Of a stretch of 64,000 nt of DNA, positions 29,290 to 38,014 are shown in pieces. How positions within the stretch are numbered: the first letter of the stretch is position 1; each line of letters begins with the position of its first letter. Location of the stretch: contig NZ_JACVFC010000001.1 in assembly GCF_014529935.1 (NCBI RefSeq), positions 2,170,001-2,234,000 on the forward strand, in the 5' to 3' direction. Source of the DNA: Chitinophaga qingshengii. GTDB lineage: Bacteria; Bacteroidota; Bacteroidia; Chitinophagales; Chitinophagaceae. The notes beneath the pieces were generated by a model, which did not search any database, had not been told where the DNA came from, and was given only the letters and a program-made list of their open reading frames with translations. A program made the position numbers and the translations under genes.

Positions 29290-30129
29290 TTATCTCCTAT
29301 TCCAGCGCTTACCAAATTGCAGGCTAACATATGCATTAAAAAAGAACTGTTTATCTTTCTGTTCTGCCATGATCTGTATCTTTTTTGAATACGCTTCGGC
29401 GTTTACCCCTACCTCTAAAGCGCTGACGATTTCATTGAAATGCGCCCAATCGAACCGGAGGCCGGCCCGGGCGTGTAAACCGGGTACAAAATCCAGGTCG
29501 CTCCATCCTTTGCCAAATCCGGCCGCGCCAATGATCCTGTCTTGTTTGAGGAAGTTATTATTGGGGTTATTAGGGTCATATTTCACGTCCCGCTCTACCC
29601 CATCCTGGCCTTTTACGTTGACATAATAAGGTTTGAGCAGCCCTACCGTAATGCCGCCATAGTAGATCGCATCCACTTCCACCCCGTTTTTATTGGCTTT
29701 GCCGCCAATCAGGTAACGCTGACCGATACCCAGCTTAGCCTGGTAGAAGTTATTGGCTTTCCCATAGATAAACGGACGTTCTGTGAAATAATAACCGCTG
29801 CTGTTGGCGCCCTGGCGCTTGGTTTCTTTAGGGTCTTTTTTCTCTGCAAATTCAAACTGGAAGTAATTCACCACTTTCCGGCTCTTGCGGTAGCCCATTT
29901 CCACAAAACCGGACCAGCCATCGGTATTTAGCCGGGCTCCTCCCGAAAAATCACGCTGGAAAAGATTCTCTCCTTCTTCCTGTTCCCTGAAAACGGCAAT
30001 GCGTTTCAGCTTACGCTGTTCTTTTTCACTTTTTTTGGTAGAAGAAGTCATGGGCGTCCGGTTGGTTGTTTGCGCGAACAACCCGCCGCTGATGGTTGCT
30101 AAAAATAGGATGATGTATAATTTCTTCAC
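29290..30129 (-). CDS. Hypothetical outer-membrane protein
   Basis: A 279-residue protein with signal peptide MKKLYIILFLATISGGLFAQ, then a Lys/Glu-rich linker (STKKSEKEQRKLKRI) and alternating aromatic/charged beta strands (GARLNTDGWSGFVEMGYRKS and similar) suggesting an outer-membrane barrel. It ends in arginines rather than Phe, which is atypical for a barrel. The function is not recognised. A -7-like TACGTTTG is at 30193-30200 on the minus strand. Confidence 0.75.
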   Translation of the reverse strand: MKKLYIILFLATISGGLFAQTTNRTPMTSSTKKSEKEQRKLKRIAVFREQEEGENLFQRDFSGGARLNTDGWSGFVEMGYRKSRKVVNYFQFEFAEKKDPKETKRQGANSSGYYFTERPFIYGKANNFYQAKLGIGQRYLIGGKANKNGVEVDAIYYGGITVGLLKPYYVNVKGQDGVERDVKYDPNNPNNNFLKQDRIIGAAGFGKGWSDLDFVPGLHARAGLRFDWAHFNEIVSALEVGVNAEAYSKKIQIMAEQKDKQFFFNAYVSLQFGKRWNRR

Positions 30130-30314
30130 AGTGAATGGGCTATTATTGTAATAAATAAACGCTTGGATAAAGGTATTGTTATATTAATATTACAAACGTA
30201 CCTAATTTTTTTTGAGTTTGCCAGCGCATCTTCCCCCCTCTTCCCTATCTACTAAAAATACACTTATTTTACAGTGATATTAAACGGATAAAACATCTTC
30301 TAAAAATAAAAATT

Positions 30315-30722
30315 ATGGCAACATCGGAAATAATTTATACCGGCGAGCTGAGAACATCTGCCACCCACCTGAAATCCGGCACTGTAATTGAAACCGACGC
30401 CCCGCTTGATAACCAGGGCAAAGGGGAACGTTTCTCCCCTACCGACCTGGTAGCTACCGCTCTGGGTTCCTGCATGCTCACCATCATGGGCATCAAGGCC
30501 AGAGACAGCCAGTGGAACATCGAGGGCACCAAAGTAAGCGTCACCAAGATAATGGGTACAGAACCCCGCCGTATTACAGGCATCACGGTTGTTTTTGACA
30601 TGCCGGCCGGCCATAACCTCGGCGAAAAGGAAAGGACTATTCTGGAAAGAGCCGCCCACACCTGCCCGGTAGCGTACAGCCTCCATCCGGATATTAAACA
30701 GGACGTTACTTTTAACTGGTAA
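30315..30722 (+). CDS. OsmC-family protein
   Basis: A 135-residue OsmC/YhfA-type thiol peroxidase-like protein. The two reactive cysteines are visible in ALGSCMLTIMG and in HTCPVAYSLHPD. Members detoxify organic hydroperoxides using dihydrolipoamide-type reductants; many are uncharacterised, so the physiological substrate is open. The TAA stop directly abuts the long palindromic element at 30723. Confidence 0.88.
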   Translation: MATSEIIYTGELRTSATHLKSGTVIETDAPLDNQGKGERFSPTDLVATALGSCMLTIMGIKARDSQWNIEGTKVSVTKIMGTEPRRITGITVVFDMPAGHNLGEKERTILERAAHTCPVAYSLHPDIKQDVTFNW

Positions 30723-30875
30723 TCACGCAAAGGCGCAAAGCAGCAAAGAGCGCAAAGATTATATAAGCGATAAAGGAAGCAAAGGGGAAGATCCAAATTT
30801 GATCTCCCCCTTTGCTTCCTTATTTTTACTCGATTCAATCCTTTGCGCTCTTTGCTGCTTTGCGCCTTTGCGTGA
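30723..30875. repeat. Nested palindromic element with perfect 35-bp inverted repeats
   Basis: Outer arms 30723-30757 and 30841-30875 are perfect 35-bp inverted repeats built of GCAAAG units (starting TCACGCAAAGGCGCAAAG). Inside is a second near-perfect hairpin, AAGGAAGCAAAGGGG at about 30773 pairing with CCCCTTTGCTTCCTT ending at about 30821. The element fills the entire space between two convergent genes: it starts at the base after the OsmC stop and ends at the base before the DUF2851 stop. It could act as a bidirectional terminator. A degenerate relative is at 62547-62594. Confidence 0.9.
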
Positions 30876-32180
30876 CTACCTTTGCGAGAGAATCCGCGTT
30901 CCCACTGCGCATTCCAGGCAGCGCTTCTGCTCACAATACTGCTGTTTCAGTTCCAGCATGGCCTGGGTACCCAATGCCTGTCCGGCGGGTACGCCCAGCT
31001 GTTCCCATGCCCGTATAATATGATTGTCTTCCGGCGGCAGTTCCTGCAATAATGTCAACGCCAGTTCCTGGTAATCCGGCCTGTGCCAGCAGCGGCCATA
31101 CAAATGCAGAAGCGGCAGTACGCTGTTGATCAATACGGCATGCAATGCCTGCCGTCCGGGCAGCCGGGTTTGTGCTACCAGGTGTTGAAACCGGTAATGA
31201 CTGCGCCAATACGGCGACGGGTGTACGAAAAACAGCTGTTCCAGTTCCCGCCGGGCCGCCACATCGAGCATACCGGCAAACAGGCGCCGGTGGCGCTGCA
31301 GCAGGGCTGCCAGCGTGGCAATACGTATGGATGGGAAGGAAGGCGGCCGCATCCGCAACCAGCGCCAGCTGTGGGCAGGCAACGGTTCCAACCGGTGCTG
31401 CATTTGCAGCCGCCGGTATTCCCGCTGTAACTGTAAGGGATACACGTCGGAGAAAGTGTCTTCCAGCAGGCCTGCCTGACCAAACAACAGCGCCTCCGTA
31501 GCCAGCGGCTGGTCGAGGTACTGTTGTAATAAACGGTAGGGCAGCGACTGTGCCAGCGCCAGGAAAGCCGGCGCATTTACCGGTGCGCCGTAACTGCGGG
31601 CTACGGCCCAATAGCAGGTCTCTTCCCAGTCGTACCGGTTGAGCGACAGCCAATGCAGCAGCTCCTGCTGGCGCCGCTCCCAGCGTTGTGCCAGGAGCCT
31701 GTCCTGCCACGACGCCCACACCAGTGGCGGCACCCGGCCTGCATGGGCGCTACAGGGCACAAAAGCGGCCGACAGCCGCAGTTCTTCATAACGCTGCAGC
31801 AGCAGGTTGGAAATATAGGGCTGCAGCTCCAGGCAACGTATATACCCGCCTATCCCTGCCGGCAGGTCATGTACATACACCACATGCAGGATAATCTGCC
31901 CGTACTGCGCGTTGCCGGCATGACCATGGCGGTACCAGTCGGATGAGCGCAGGTGTAATTCCACCGGTCCTGCCCATAAAACAGTCCCTATTTTTATCCG
32001 GGCGCCGGTAAAATCCGGGCCGCTGTGATGATTATGTGTACCGGGATGAATGACCTGTATGGCTTCGCCGTTAGTGGTTACCAGGCCTTCCTGCCTGTAC
32101 AGGCGGCACTTCCAGATATGCTGGAAAAGCGCTTCCGAGAGCGGGGGGGTCACATGCATAAGATATGGTTGGTTAGTCAA
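30876..32180 (-). CDS. DUF2851 family protein
   Basis: A 434-residue cytoplasmic protein common in Bacteroidota, function unknown. The N-terminal signature is present: QHIWKCRLYRQEG, then IQVIHPGTHNHHSGPDFTGARIKIG, then WAGPVELHLRSSDWYRHGH. The His/Asp-rich pattern suggests metal binding but no activity is established. The start at 32180 could instead be the Met at 32159. The gene is locally GC-rich and so carries long shadow frames. Its stop codon abuts the palindromic element at 30875. Confidence 0.88.
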   Translation of the reverse strand: MTNQPYLMHVTPPLSEALFQHIWKCRLYRQEGLVTTNGEAIQVIHPGTHNHHSGPDFTGARIKIGTVLWAGPVELHLRSSDWYRHGHAGNAQYGQIILHVVYVHDLPAGIGGYIRCLELQPYISNLLLQRYEELRLSAAFVPCSAHAGRVPPLVWASWQDRLLAQRWERRQQELLHWLSLNRYDWEETCYWAVARSYGAPVNAPAFLALAQSLPYRLLQQYLDQPLATEALLFGQAGLLEDTFSDVYPLQLQREYRRLQMQHRLEPLPAHSWRWLRMRPPSFPSIRIATLAALLQRHRRLFAGMLDVAARRELEQLFFVHPSPYWRSHYRFQHLVAQTRLPGRQALHAVLINSVLPLLHLYGRCWHRPDYQELALTLLQELPPEDNHIIRAWEQLGVPAGQALGTQAMLELKQQYCEQKRCLECAVGTRILSQR

Positions 32181-32239
32181 ACAATGTCTCTAAAGATAAC
32201 GAAACGCCCGCAGCCCGAAAATAAATTTGCCGGTCAAAA

Positions 32240-32272
32240 TTTGGAAAATTGATAAAACTGCTGTTACCTTTG
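32240..32272 (+). promoter_or_regulatory. Promoter for the SAM-riboswitch transcript
   Basis: TTTG at 32240-32243 and TACCTTTG at 32265-32272 with 21 bp between them, a good match to the Bacteroidota -33/-7 consensus. Transcription would start near 32280, just before the riboswitch. Confidence 0.65.
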
Positions 32273-32290
32273 CACCCAGTTCTTAACATC

Positions 32291-32408
32291 ACTTATCCAG
32301 AAAGGCGGAGGGACTTGGCCCTGCGATGCCTTAGCAACCTTTCCAGATCAGCATTTGATCGGGAAAAAGGTGCTAATTCCTGCCCCGGTGTACCGGGGAA
32401 AGATAAGT
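32291..32408 (+). promoter_or_regulatory. SAM-I riboswitch (S-box)
   Basis: The aptamer core is recognisable: P1 ACTTATC (32291) pairs with GATAAGT (ends 32408); between them are CAGAAAGGCGGAGGGA, GCGATGCCTTAGCAACC and AAGGTGCTAATTCC, the conserved S-box blocks. It precedes an intrinsic terminator and then cystathionine gamma-synthase and homoserine dehydrogenase, the expected targets. High SAM should terminate transcription. Confidence 0.95.
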
Positions 32409-32447
32409 TGGCAGAGATAAATCTTCACCAGATATATAATTGATTCA

Positions 32448-32481
32448 TAGCTCTTCCAACACCCGGAAGGGCTATTTTTTT
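32448..32481 (+). terminator. Riboswitch expression-platform terminator
   Basis: Stem TAGCTCTTCC/GGAAGGGCTA (one G-U pair) followed by seven T, 40 nt after the aptamer and 110 nt before the start codon of the regulated gene. Confidence 0.85.
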
Positions 32482-32591
32482 GCCTTCTCCCCACCACTTC
32501 CTGGAAATAAGGTTGTTAAAATAGATTTTTAATGATTAAAGTTGCACGAAACTGCGTGACTATTTCGTGACATCATTAAAATTTTATTAAC

Positions 32592-33770
32592 ATGAAAACA
32601 GCGACACAACTGATTCATAGCATTCCGGTAGACGAACTGACAGGCGCCATTTCAGTGCCTATCTATCAAACGTCCACTTTCGTGCAGGAATCACCAGGCA
32701 TTAATAAGGGTTTTGAATTTTCGCGGGCCAACAATCCCACGCGTAAAGTGCTGGAAGAGCTTATCTGTGGCCTGGAAGAAGGATATGCCGGCTTCGCCTT
32801 CGCCAGCGGCATGTCTGCCATCGACGCTGTATTAAAACTGCTGAAATCCGGCGATGAAATCATGGCCGTAGAAGATACCTATGGCGGCATCTTCCAGATC
32901 TTCAACCACATGTTTGAACGTTTTGGCATCAAAGTAAATTTTGTGGACACCAGCAACCTGGATAAAGTATTGGCCGCTATCACGCCCAATACCCGCATCA
33001 TCTGGCTGGAATCCCCCACCAATCCTACTTTGCGCGTCTCTGATATTAAATCTATCAGCAAGATTGCCAAACAACATAATATCCTGCTGGCGGTAGACAA
33101 TACCTTCAGCACCCCGCTGCTGCAGCAACCACTAACCCTGGGCGCCGATATCGTGATCCACAGCGCTTCCAAATACCTGGCAGGCCACTGCGATGTGATA
33201 GCCGGACTGGTAGTGGTGAATTCAAAACCACTGGCCGACCAGATACGGTATAACCAGAACATCTCCGGCAGCATCCTGAGCCCCTTTGAAGCCTGGCTGA
33301 CTATTCGCGGCATTGAAACACTCTACCTCCGGTTTGAGAAACAATGCAGCAACGCCAGCGCCATCGCCAACTGGCTCGCGGCCCATCCTGCGGTGGACAA
33401 AGTGTTCTACCCCGGACTGGCCACGCATAAAAACCATCATATTGCCCGCAAACAGCAGAAAAACTACGGAGCGCTCGTCAGTTTCTCGCTCAAAGCAGAT
33501 AATATAAAAAATGCAATCCGCATCGTGAACGCTACCAAGCTGTTCAAACTGGCGGAAAGCTTCGGCGGCGTGAAAAGTATGCTGGCCCACCCGGCCACTA
33601 TGACTCACCGCACCATCCCGGAAGAATTCCGGAAAAAAACAGGCCTGCAGGACTCCTGTATACGCCTGTCTGTAGGGATCGAGGATGCGGAAGACCTCAT
33701 CAACGACCTGAAACAAGCGCTGGATAAATTAAACCATCCGGCCGGCAAACAAATTACTGTTTTACAATAG
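32592..33770 (+). CDS. metB: Cystathionine gamma-synthase-type PLP enzyme
   Basis: A 392-residue Cys/Met-metabolism PLP enzyme. The PLP lysine is in IHSASKYLAGH, the substrate-binding region in PTNPTLRV, and the phosphate-binding FASGMSAID near residue 72. Cystathionine gamma-synthase (joining cysteine with an activated homoserine) is favoured by the SAM riboswitch upstream and homoserine dehydrogenase downstream, but sequence alone cannot exclude O-acylhomoserine sulfhydrylase or cystathionine gamma-lyase. Confidence 0.88.
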   Translation: MKTATQLIHSIPVDELTGAISVPIYQTSTFVQESPGINKGFEFSRANNPTRKVLEELICGLEEGYAGFAFASGMSAIDAVLKLLKSGDEIMAVEDTYGGIFQIFNHMFERFGIKVNFVDTSNLDKVLAAITPNTRIIWLESPTNPTLRVSDIKSISKIAKQHNILLAVDNTFSTPLLQQPLTLGADIVIHSASKYLAGHCDVIAGLVVVNSKPLADQIRYNQNISGSILSPFEAWLTIRGIETLYLRFEKQCSNASAIANWLAAHPAVDKVFYPGLATHKNHHIARKQQKNYGALVSFSLKADNIKNAIRIVNATKLFKLAESFGGVKSMLAHPATMTHRTIPEEFRKKTGLQDSCIRLSVGIEDAEDLINDLKQALDKLNHPAGKQITVLQ

Positions 33771-33820
33771 CTGACAGCCGCTCCAACGGCTGCCAGCACC
33801 AACCAATTATGAACTAAAGT

Positions 33821-35002
33821 ATGGAAAACAAGATCATCAATCTGGGTATTTTCGGTTTCGGCGTCGTAGGCCAGGGCCTGTACGAGGTATTGAACAGAAC
33901 AAAAGGTATTAATGCAAGAATCAAAAAAATCTGTATTAAAGACCCCAACAAATCAAGACCTATCGACAGCAGCTATTTTACAACGGACAAAAATGAGATC
34001 CTTGAAGATCCTACTATTGACGTAGTGGTGGAACTCATCAACGATACTGAAGCTGCTTTCGATATTGTGAGCACCGCACTGCGCAACGGTAAAGCTGTTG
34101 TGAGCGCCAGCAAACGCATGATCGCGGAAAACCTGCCTGCCCTGTACGAACTGCAGTCAGCCAACAAAGTACCGTTCCTCTATGAAGCCTCCAGCTGCGC
34201 TTCCATTCCCATTATCCGCAACCTGGAAGAATACTACGATAACGACCTGCTCAACGCAGTAGAAGGTATCTGTAACGGCTCTACGAATTATATTCTCACT
34301 AAAATATTTGAAGAAAACCTCAGCTTCGAAACTGCCCTGCAACAGGCGCAGGACCTCGGCTTTGCGGAAACAGACCCCACCCTCGACATCGAAGGGTACG
34401 ATCCGAAATTTAAACTGGTGATCCTGTTGCTGCATGCTTTCGGTACCTTCGTGAAACCGGAAGAAGTATACAACTTCGGTATCCATCACCTCAACGATTT
34501 CGATATCCAGTTTGCCAAACAACGCAACTGTACCGTGAAACTGATTGCGCAATGCCGCCGCCAGAACGGAAGCGTGTTTGCCTACGTACTGCCGCATCTC
34601 GTAAAAGAACATAACCTGTTGTACGATGTATACAACGAATACAACGGTATCCTCCTCGAGAGCGCGTTCACCGATAAACAGTTCTTCGTGGGTAAAGGCG
34701 CAGGCGGTACCGCTACCGGCAGCGCTGTACTGTCAGACATCTCCGCACTGCTGTACAACTACCGTTATGAATACAAAAAAATCAAGCAGAACAACCAGCC
34801 CAATTTCACCAACGATGTGAAACTGAAAGTATACCTGCGCTACAAAACACCCGATCAGGTAGACCTGGCCGAGTTCTTCAATATCTCTGAAAAATATGAA
34901 TCACCGGAGTGGAGATATGTAGTAGGTACCATCAACCTGCAGAAACTGAAAGATGCAGGCTGGCTGAAAAAGAAAGACGTTAACCTGTTGGTCCTCGAAT
35001 AA
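33821..35002 (+). CDS. hom: Homoserine dehydrogenase
   Basis: Reduces aspartate semialdehyde to homoserine, the branch-point step to threonine and methionine. 393 residues, monofunctional (no aspartokinase domain). The Rossmann motif is GIFGFGVVGQGLYEVL at the N-terminus; EASSCASIPIIRNLEEYY and GICNGSTNYILTKIFEE are catalytic-domain signatures, followed by FAETDPTLDIEGYDPKFKL. It starts 50 nt after the metB stop and should be under the same SAM riboswitch, giving methionine-responsive homoserine supply. Confidence 0.95.
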   Translation: MENKIINLGIFGFGVVGQGLYEVLNRTKGINARIKKICIKDPNKSRPIDSSYFTTDKNEILEDPTIDVVVELINDTEAAFDIVSTALRNGKAVVSASKRMIAENLPALYELQSANKVPFLYEASSCASIPIIRNLEEYYDNDLLNAVEGICNGSTNYILTKIFEENLSFETALQQAQDLGFAETDPTLDIEGYDPKFKLVILLLHAFGTFVKPEEVYNFGIHHLNDFDIQFAKQRNCTVKLIAQCRRQNGSVFAYVLPHLVKEHNLLYDVYNEYNGILLESAFTDKQFFVGKGAGGTATGSAVLSDISALLYNYRYEYKKIKQNNQPNFTNDVKLKVYLRYKTPDQVDLAEFFNISEKYESPEWRYVVGTINLQKLKDAGWLKKKDVNLLVLE

Positions 35003-35040
35003 GATATTAGTGTATAGATGCACAACCAACCAATTGCAAC

Positions 35041-35073
35041 AGGGCTGGCCGAAAAGGCCGGCCCTTTATGTTT
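35041..35073 (+). terminator. Terminator of the metB-hom operon
   Basis: Stem AGGGCTGGCC/GGCCGGCCCT with a GAAAA loop and a following T-rich TTATGTTT. Confidence 0.75.
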
Positions 35074-35083
35074 GGGAAAAAAC

Positions 35084-35140
35084 GGTTTATAGCCCGGAGG
35101 GTGCAATCCCTGTTCCCGGGGCTTCCGCCCTGGACTAAAA
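35084..35140. repeat. GC-rich repeat-like intergenic element
   Basis: Between the hom terminator and maf, a stretch containing AGCCCGGAGGGTGCAATCCC and CCCGGGGCTTCCGCCCTGG is far more GC-rich than other intergenic DNA and has several self-complementary blocks, like the REP-type palindromes seen in many genomes. Only one copy was noticed in this window. Confidence 0.4.
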
Positions 35141-35149
35141 TGTTAACCG

Positions 35150-35719
35150 TTACATCTGGTTCAGTTCTTCCACCACCTTACTAACCGGAAGTCCCATCAC
35201 ATTGTAAAAACAACCGTTGATACTATCGATGCCTACCGCGCCAATCCACTCCTGGATGGCATAAGCGCCGGCTTTATCGTAAGGTTTGAAGTTATCCACA
35301 TAATACACCACCTGCTCGGTGGTCAGTGGTTTAAAATGTACTGTTGTTGTTTGGGAGAAAGCCTTTTCACTGCCATTCCAACGGATCACCACCCCGGTGA
35401 TCACCCGGTGTTCACGGCCGCTGAGTGCGGAAAGGATACGCACGGCGTCGTTCCGGTCTTTGGGTTTGCCGATGATGGTGTCATCCAGTACCACTACCGT
35501 ATCTGCGGCAATAACGATATCTTCCGGTTTGCACAACTGCATGACGGCGACGGCTTTCTGTTGGGCGATATGAACAGGAATCTGATCGATGGCCAATCCC
35601 GGGGGATAGGTTTCAGCTGTTTCCACCACTTTCACTTCAAAAGGGATGCCCGCCTGTTCCAACAATTGTTTTCTGCGGGGCGACTGGGAAGCCAGTACTA
35701 CGGGAGCACCTTTATACAT
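35150..35719 (-). CDS. maf: Maf-family nucleotide pyrophosphatase
   Basis: House-cleaning nucleotide pyrophosphatase of 189 residues. The motif ASQSPRRKQLLEQAG (residues 10-24) is the phosphate-binding signature, AADTVVVLDD follows and KAGAYAIQEW carries conserved residues near the C-terminus. Members hydrolyse dTTP/UTP or m7GTP; which group applies is not decided here. It is the last gene of a minus-strand cluster with the prenyltransferase, phosphatase and DUF2520 genes. Confidence 0.92.
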   Translation of the reverse strand: MYKGAPVVLASQSPRRKQLLEQAGIPFEVKVVETAETYPPGLAIDQIPVHIAQQKAVAVMQLCKPEDIVIAADTVVVLDDTIIGKPKDRNDAVRILSALSGREHRVITGVVIRWNGSEKAFSQTTTVHFKPLTTEQVVYYVDNFKPYDKAGAYAIQEWIGAVGIDSINGCFYNVMGLPVSKVVEELNQM

Positions 35720-35758
35720 TTTGGAATTTTGAAATTTTGTGATTTAGATATTTTAATG

Positions 35759-36700
35759 TTACAAATAACATTTAAAAAATATCATGGATAAAATACCGGT
35801 CAGCATGATCAATTTCACTATAGAGCTGACTTTGTGGTAATGCTCCGGCAGATGTGCCTTCCGCAATAACATATACGCATATACGCAGGGCACCTGTACC
35901 AGCACCACCAGGTATACGATCGCAAGATACCAGCCCAGTAAAAACACCCTTACTTCCACCGCAATGATGGTGATCTGCAAGGCCAGCAGCAACATATTAC
36001 ACAGTCTTTTCGCCGCCAATACCCCCCAGAGGATGGGGATGGTGCGGCAACCGTCTTTACTGTCGCCGATCATATCTTCCAGGTCTTTCACCACCTCCCG
36101 TACCATAGAGATGATAAAGGCAAACAACGCATATACGCCGATGATCTGTATCAGTTTACGGCCGGAGGGCGACATAATCGCTTCAAAGCTCTCATAGATC
36201 TGTTTCTCATAAAAACCCACTACCGATACCGACAGGGCAGTCAGCAGGGAGATGATCACATTACCGATCAGTGCCTGCCGTTTAAAAGAAGTAGAGTAAA
36301 ACCAGAGCAGCAACGAGCAGATCACCTGGGTAAAGCCGAGGTAAATCTGACCGGTTTTCCAGGCCACGATAAATCCCAGCGATACGCCGGCCATGTTCAG
36401 AATGGTGTGCCAGGCCATGGCCCAGCGGCGGCTGATGATTTTATCCAGCACCATTTTGTCCGGTTTATTGACAATATCGATGTTGATATCAAAATAATCA
36501 TTGATAATATACCCGGCAGCGGCAATCAGCACCGTAGAGAGAGCCAGCAGCACGAATTGCGGTACGGAGAGCGAAGGCTCTTCACCTGTGCTGCGCAGTA
36601 CCGGCGCCACCACGCAGTACTGCAAAAGAAACTGGGTAAGGGCAATATAAATGAGGTTGGGGTATCTCACCAGCTTAAAAAACGCAGCCCAGAGCTTCAT
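35759..36700 (-). CDS. UbiA-family prenyltransferase, geranylgeranylglycerol-phosphate geranylgeranyltransferase-like
   Basis: An integral-membrane prenyltransferase of about 313 residues with eight or nine helices. The Mg/diphosphate motif is NDYFDINIDIVNKPDK and the second Asp-rich motif is VKDLEDMIGDSKDGCRTIP. The combination is typical of the geranylgeranylglycerol-phosphate branch of UbiA proteins found in Bacteroidota. The start MKLWAAFFKLVRYP at 36700 is preferred; the reading frame is open to an ATG at 36727 that would overlap the upstream phosphatase gene by 14 nt. No ring-compound biosynthesis genes are adjacent, so the acceptor is uncertain. Confidence 0.85.
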   Translation of the reverse strand: MKLWAAFFKLVRYPNLIYIALTQFLLQYCVVAPVLRSTGEEPSLSVPQFVLLALSTVLIAAAGYIINDYFDINIDIVNKPDKMVLDKIISRRWAMAWHTILNMAGVSLGFIVAWKTGQIYLGFTQVICSLLLWFYSTSFKRQALIGNVIISLLTALSVSVVGFYEKQIYESFEAIMSPSGRKLIQIIGVYALFAFIISMVREVVKDLEDMIGDSKDGCRTIPILWGVLAAKRLCNMLLLALQITIIAVEVRVFLLGWYLAIVYLVVLVQVPCVYAYMLLRKAHLPEHYHKVSSIVKLIMLTGILSMIFFKCYL

Positions 36701-36713
36701 AGTGTTCTGTTTA

Positions 36714-37235
36714 TTATTTCGATGCAATGCCTTCGTCCATCAGCCAGTGATTATTGAGCTTAAGGACTTTTTCTATTACTTCCCGTACGCAGCCATGGCC
36801 GCCGGTAACGGGTGATATATACCGGGAGATACTTTTGATCTCGCTGGCAGCATCCGCCGGACAGGCAGGCAGGGCGACCAGTTGCATCACCTGGTAATCA
36901 GGGATATCGTCGCCCATATACAGTATTTCTTCCCAGGTGAGATCATGCTCAAACACATAATCCTGGAGTTTTTCCTTTTTATCGAGTATGCCGGTATAGA
37001 TATCGGTGATACCCAGCCCCTGCAGTCTGCTGACCACACTCTCCGATTTTCCGCCGGAGATGATGACCACCCGGTATCCCTTTTTCACGGCCAGCTGTAA
37101 GGCGTAACCGTCCCTGATGTTCATTTTGCGCGACATTTCCCCGCCGGGCAATAACTGCAGCGTTCCATCCGTCAGTACGCCATCCACGTCCAGTACAAAA
37201 GTGGTGATAGGCTTGAATAAAGCTAATACGTTCAT
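36714..37235 (-). CDS. KdsC-like HAD phosphatase
   Basis: A 173-residue HAD-superfamily hydrolase without cap domain. Motifs: DVDGVLTDG (nucleophile Asp), IISGGKS, and GDDIPDYQVM. This matches 3-deoxy-D-manno-octulosonate 8-phosphate phosphatase (KdsC), which makes Kdo for lipopolysaccharide, although no kds neighbour is present. It overlaps the possible longer start of the prenyltransferase and lies 14 nt after the DUF2520 gene. Confidence 0.88.
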   Translation of the reverse strand: MNVLALFKPITTFVLDVDGVLTDGTLQLLPGGEMSRKMNIRDGYALQLAVKKGYRVVIISGGKSESVVSRLQGLGITDIYTGILDKKEKLQDYVFEHDLTWEEILYMGDDIPDYQVMQLVALPACPADAASEIKSISRYISPVTGGHGCVREVIEKVLKLNNHWLMDEGIASK

Positions 37236-37249
37236 CCGGCAAAAGTAAT

Positions 37250-38014
37250 TTATTTCTGGTGTAAGCGATAAATGGCTTCGCTCATCACATCGTATATCTT
37301 TCTAAGTTGGTCGTTTCCTGCCAGCAGGGTACGGTGCAATTCCATCGTTGTTTCATCGTTGCGGAGGGCCGGACCCGTTTGCACCGTTTCCGGGGAATAT
37401 TTCTCCAGCCGGTCGAATGTCTCCTTAATAATAGGTTGCAGCAGGGAGAAATCGAGTTGCTCCCGGTCGCAATACGCTTTCGCTTCGGCAAACAGGTGGT
37501 TGGTGAAGTTATTACACAGCACTGCGGTGAAGTGGTATTTCAGGCGCTGTTCCGAATCGGTGATGGTGATATGGGAGGCAATGCTGCCGGCTACGGCCTG
37601 GAGGCGTTTCAGCACCTCGTCGTTGCCTGCTTCCAGCATAATGGGTATGGGCGGGTAGTTTTTCAGCTCTTTGCGGATAGATTGCAGCGGGTACAGTACC
37701 CCGGTGTTGACCGATATCCGGGAGATGGCGCTCAGCGGTACCGCGCCGGCGGTATGGGCCACGATGCGTTTGCCCAGGCGGAGCTGATCGTTCAGTTCCG
37801 GGATAGCCGCATCACTGACCGCCAGCAGGTATACATCTGCCTCCATATTAATATCCAGCAGATCGGTGGTGAAGGAGGCATTCAGCATTTCCGCCAGTTC
37901 CCGGGTGCGTTCCGCATCCCGGCCTACTACCTGGGTAATCTGGTGACCATGCAGTTTCAGCATCTGCCCGAAACAATGCGCCACATTTCCGGTTCCAATG
38001 ATGACTATATCCAT
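37250..38014 (-). CDS. Rossmann-like and DUF2520 domain protein
   Basis: A 254-residue protein with an NAD(P)-binding N-terminus (MDIVIIGTGNVAHCFGQML) related to pyrroline-5-carboxylate reductase/6-phosphogluconate dehydrogenase folds, and a helical C-terminal DUF2520 domain (FTAVLCNNFTNHLFAEAKAY, then PIIKETFDRLEKYSPETVQTGPALR). The oxidoreductase activity is assumed from the fold; the substrate is not known. First gene of the minus-strand cluster that ends with maf; 292 bp separate it from the divergent topA. Confidence 0.87.
   Translation of the reverse strand: MDIVIIGTGNVAHCFGQMLKLHGHQITQVVGRDAERTRELAEMLNASFTTDLLDINMEADVYLLAVSDAAIPELNDQLRLGKRIVAHTAGAVPLSAISRISVNTGVLYPLQSIRKELKNYPPIPIMLEAGNDEVLKRLQAVAGSIASHITITDSEQRLKYHFTAVLCNNFTNHLFAEAKAYCDREQLDFSLLQPIIKETFDRLEKYSPETVQTGPALRNDETTMELHRTLLAGNDQLRKIYDVMSEAIYRLHQK

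Noticed and set aside
30931..31719. 262-codon Ala/Gly-rich open frame on the same strand as DUF2851
   Set aside because: Frame-shifted shadow in a locally GC-rich gene; the DUF2851 frame carries the family motifs.
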